Shown piece after piece: positions 62,335 to 64,000 of a DNA stretch of 64,000 bases. Location of the stretch: positions 97,487 to 161,486 of the forward strand of contig NZ_JAUSVF010000004.1 in the NCBI RefSeq assembly GCF_030814475.1, in the 5' to 3' direction. This DNA comes from Pararhizobium capsulatum DSM 1112 (lineage in GTDB: Bacteria > Pseudomonadota > Alphaproteobacteria > Rhizobiales > Rhizobiaceae). Below the pieces are notes generated by a model. It saw only the letters and a list, made by a program, of their open reading frames with translations, had not been told where the DNA came from and searched no databases. Both the position numbers and the translations under genes were made by a program. The first letter of the stretch is position 1. Each line of letters starts with the position of its first letter.

Positions 62335-62994
62335 ATGATCGACTGGTCCGGATATATAGGCCTGATATTGCAGGGCGCGCTGGTGACGATCGAGCTGACC
62401 GTCATGGGCTCGGCGCTGGCGCTGGTCATGGCCTTTGCCGCCGGTCTCGGTCGCCTGTCGCGCTTTGTCGCGGTTCGGGCGCTGGCGACGACCTATATCG
62501 AGTTTTTTCGGGGCACCTCGATCTTCGTGCAGTTGTTCTGGGCCTATTTCGTGCTGCCCTTCGCCGGCATCACGTTGACGCCGCTGCAGGCTGGTGTTCT
62601 GGCGCTGGGATTGAATGTTGGTGCCTATGGCGCAGAGGTGGTGCGCGGCGCCGTGCGGGCCATTGGCCGTGAGCAGCACGAGGCCTGTGTTGCTCTCAAT
62701 CTCGGCCGCTACCACAGGATGCGGCACGTGATCCTGCCTCAGGCGCTGCCCCTGATGTTGCCGACCTTTGGCAACAATGCCATCGAACTTTTGAAAGGCA
62801 CCGCCGTCGTGTCGCTGATTTCGCTGACCGACATGACCTTCCAGGCGCAGGTGGTGCGGGCGCAGACCGGCAGCACACTGATTCCATTCGCGATCATCCT
62901 GGTTCTCTATTTCGCCATGGCTATGGCCATTACCGCCGTCGTTCGCTGGCTGGAGCGCCGTGCATCGCGCGGTCTTGACGGATTGAGGGTCTAA
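62335..62994 (+). CDS. ehuC: Ectoine/hydroxyectoine ABC permease
   Basis: 219 residues, the short HisM-type permease. GYIGLILQGALVTIELTVMG (N-terminal helix), YIEFFRGTSIFVQLFWAYFV (around 55) and the EAA loop GAVRAIGREQHEACVALNLG (around 103). It pairs with EhuD, whose gene follows after 2 bases. It is 268 bases from ehuB because a mosaic repeat intervenes. Confidence 0.92.
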   Translation: MIDWSGYIGLILQGALVTIELTVMGSALALVMAFAAGLGRLSRFVAVRALATTYIEFFRGTSIFVQLFWAYFVLPFAGITLTPLQAGVLALGLNVGAYGAEVVRGAVRAIGREQHEACVALNLGRYHRMRHVILPQALPLMLPTFGNNAIELLKGTAVVSLISLTDMTFQAQVVRAQTGSTLIPFAIILVLYFAMAMAITAVVRWLERRASRGLDGLRV

Positions 62995-62996
62995 TC

Positions 62997-63659
62997 ATGG
63001 AATGGGATTGGGCATTCGTCCGGGAGATCATGCCGACCCTTCTTGAAGGGTTGAAGATTACCATCCTCGCAACCATACTTGGCGCGATCGTCGCCGCTGT
63101 CGTCGGCCTGGTCCTGGCGATCACCCGCCGATCTTCGAACCAGCTGGTTTCGCGACCTGTCGGTTTCATCGCCGATTTCATTCGCGGCACGCCGCTGCTG
63201 GTCCAGCTTTATTTCATCTTTTATGTACTGCCTGATATCGGCATCCGCCTGTCGCCGCTGGTTGCCGGCGTGATCGGGCTTGGCATCCATTACGGTACCT
63301 ATACGGCCGAGGTTTATCGCGCTGGCATCGACAATGTGCCGCGCGGCCAGTGGGAGGCGGCGCGAGCCACCAATCTCAGCCTCCGGCAGGCCTGGATCCA
63401 CGTGGTTCTGCCACAGGCGATCCCGCCGATGATCCCGGCGCTCGCCAACTATTTCATCGCCATGTTCAAGGAAACGCCGCTGCTCTCGGCCATCACCGTG
63501 CTGGAACTGATGAACCAGGCCAAGAGCGTCGCCAACAGCAGCTATCGCTATATCGAACCGATGACGCTGGTTGGGGTGTTCTTCCTGGTGATCAGCTTGA
63601 TCTCCGTGGTGGCGCTGCGGTTCCTCGAAGAACGCTATGCCAAGGTGGGCGAACGATGA
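62997..63659 (+). CDS. ehuD: Ectoine/hydroxyectoine ABC permease
   Basis: 220 residues: LLEGLKITILATILGAIVAA, FIADFIRGTPLLVQLYFIFY (around 57) and the EAA loop AGIDNVPRGQWEAARATNLS (around 106). It overlaps eutA by 4 bases (ATGA). Confidence 0.93.
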   Translation: MEWDWAFVREIMPTLLEGLKITILATILGAIVAAVVGLVLAITRRSSNQLVSRPVGFIADFIRGTPLLVQLYFIFYVLPDIGIRLSPLVAGVIGLGIHYGTYTAEVYRAGIDNVPRGQWEAARATNLSLRQAWIHVVLPQAIPPMIPALANYFIAMFKETPLLSAITVLELMNQAKSVANSSYRYIEPMTLVGVFFLVISLISVVALRFLEERYAKVGER

Positions 63660-64000
63660 GCGGGAAAAATATCAGGATCGGCATGACAACGCGTGCGCCA
63701 AAACTCGATGATCGACCGCTCGCCAAGCGGGTTGGCCTGATCATCCTGGCGACGGATCATACGACCGAAGTCGATTTCCAGCGTCTGGTGGCGAGCGAGC
63801 GGATCGGCGTCTACGTCACGCGCATTTCCTATGCCAATCCGGTCACGCCGGAAAACCTGATGAAGATGCAGCCGTCGCTGACTGTGGCGGCAGAACTGAT
63901 CCTGCCCGATGAAAGCCTCGACGTGGTCATGTATTCCTGCACCTCGGCTTCCGTCGTTATCGGCGACGCGCGTATCGAAGCGTCGGTGCAGGCGGCAAGC
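63656..64000 (+). CDS. eutA: Ectoine utilisation protein EutA, partial
   Basis: The first 115 codons are in the window. The fold is of the Asp/Glu racemase/maleate isomerase group, and the segments KRVGLIILATDHTTEVDFQR, IGVYVTRISYANPVTPENL and VMYSCTSASVVIGD follow the EutA pattern. The Cys in SCTSAS corresponds to an active-site position. EutA is suggested to act as a racemase or isomerase in (hydroxy)ectoine use. The remaining eut genes should lie to the right. Confidence 0.9.
   Translation, partial: MSGKNIRIGMTTRAPKLDDRPLAKRVGLIILATDHTTEVDFQRLVASERIGVYVTRISYANPVTPENLMKMQPSLTVAAELILPDESLDVVMYSCTSASVVIGDARIEASVQAAS

Noticed and set aside
1..64000. tRNA genes, rRNA genes, CRISPR arrays, replication origin or partition genes
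   Set aside because: Looked for by eye; no T-loop/cloverleaf pattern, regular repeat-spacer array or repABC-like protein was found.

Overview
The window is high-GC DNA with the gene content of an alphaproteobacterium of the order Rhizobiales, most likely a Rhizobiaceae (Ensifer/Sinorhizobium, Rhizobium or Agrobacterium type). The evidence is the napEFDABC order, Aap-like and Ehu-like amino-acid transporters, the doe/eut ectoine genes, IS21/IS30/IS3 relics and RIME-like palindromes. The density of catabolic ABC operons, insertion-sequence relics and truncated genes suggests an accessory replicon (megaplasmid or chromid). That placement is inference; no replication genes, tRNA, rRNA or CRISPR array were seen.

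Layout. 1-10.8 kb: a sugar or polyol catabolic locus. A FGGY kinase and a two-subunit transketolase lie on the minus strand. Two complete CUT2 (ribose-type) ABC transporters and an SDR dehydrogenase lie on the plus strand, joined by a recurring TGCATAAATAT operator-like motif. 10.8-11.7 kb: ribB behind a clear FMN riboswitch. 11.7-16 kb: a decayed ABC ATPase, a citrate-synthase-like protein with an N-terminal HTH, a divergent class III CoA-transferase and a gdhA fragment. 16-22 kb: periplasmic nitrate reductase napEFDABC and moaA for its molybdenum cofactor. 22-28.7 kb: two gene relics, then a GntR/FCD regulator divergent from an Aap-like binding protein, two permeases and a TRZ/ATZ-type amidohydrolase, with no ATPase.

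29.4-43.7 kb: a long minus-strand catabolic operon behind a divergent GntR/FCD regulator. It encodes a hydantoin/allantoin-type racemase, an allantoinase-like amidohydrolase, a VOC protein, a Dpp/Opp transporter, a second SBP-like protein without a signal peptide, another amidohydrolase, a DapA-family aldolase/lyase, a divergent SDR and a PhzF-family protein. Together they look like import and stepwise ring-opening of an unidentified nitrogen heterocycle. This is the best candidate in the window for an undescribed pathway.

43.7-48 kb: a scar of IS3, IS30 and IS21 relics around an intact serine hydrolase, including a 79-bp direct repeat of the start of that hydrolase gene. 48-53.7 kb: an RpiR-family regulator, an AfuABC-like transporter and a histidine phosphatase, probably for phosphorylated sugars. 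53.8-55.2 kb: a group III truncated haemoglobin and a chimera of two broken genes. 55.2-64 kb: ectoine uptake and catabolism (doeD-, doeC-, doeX-, enuR-, ehuABCD- and eutA-like), running off the right edge of the window.
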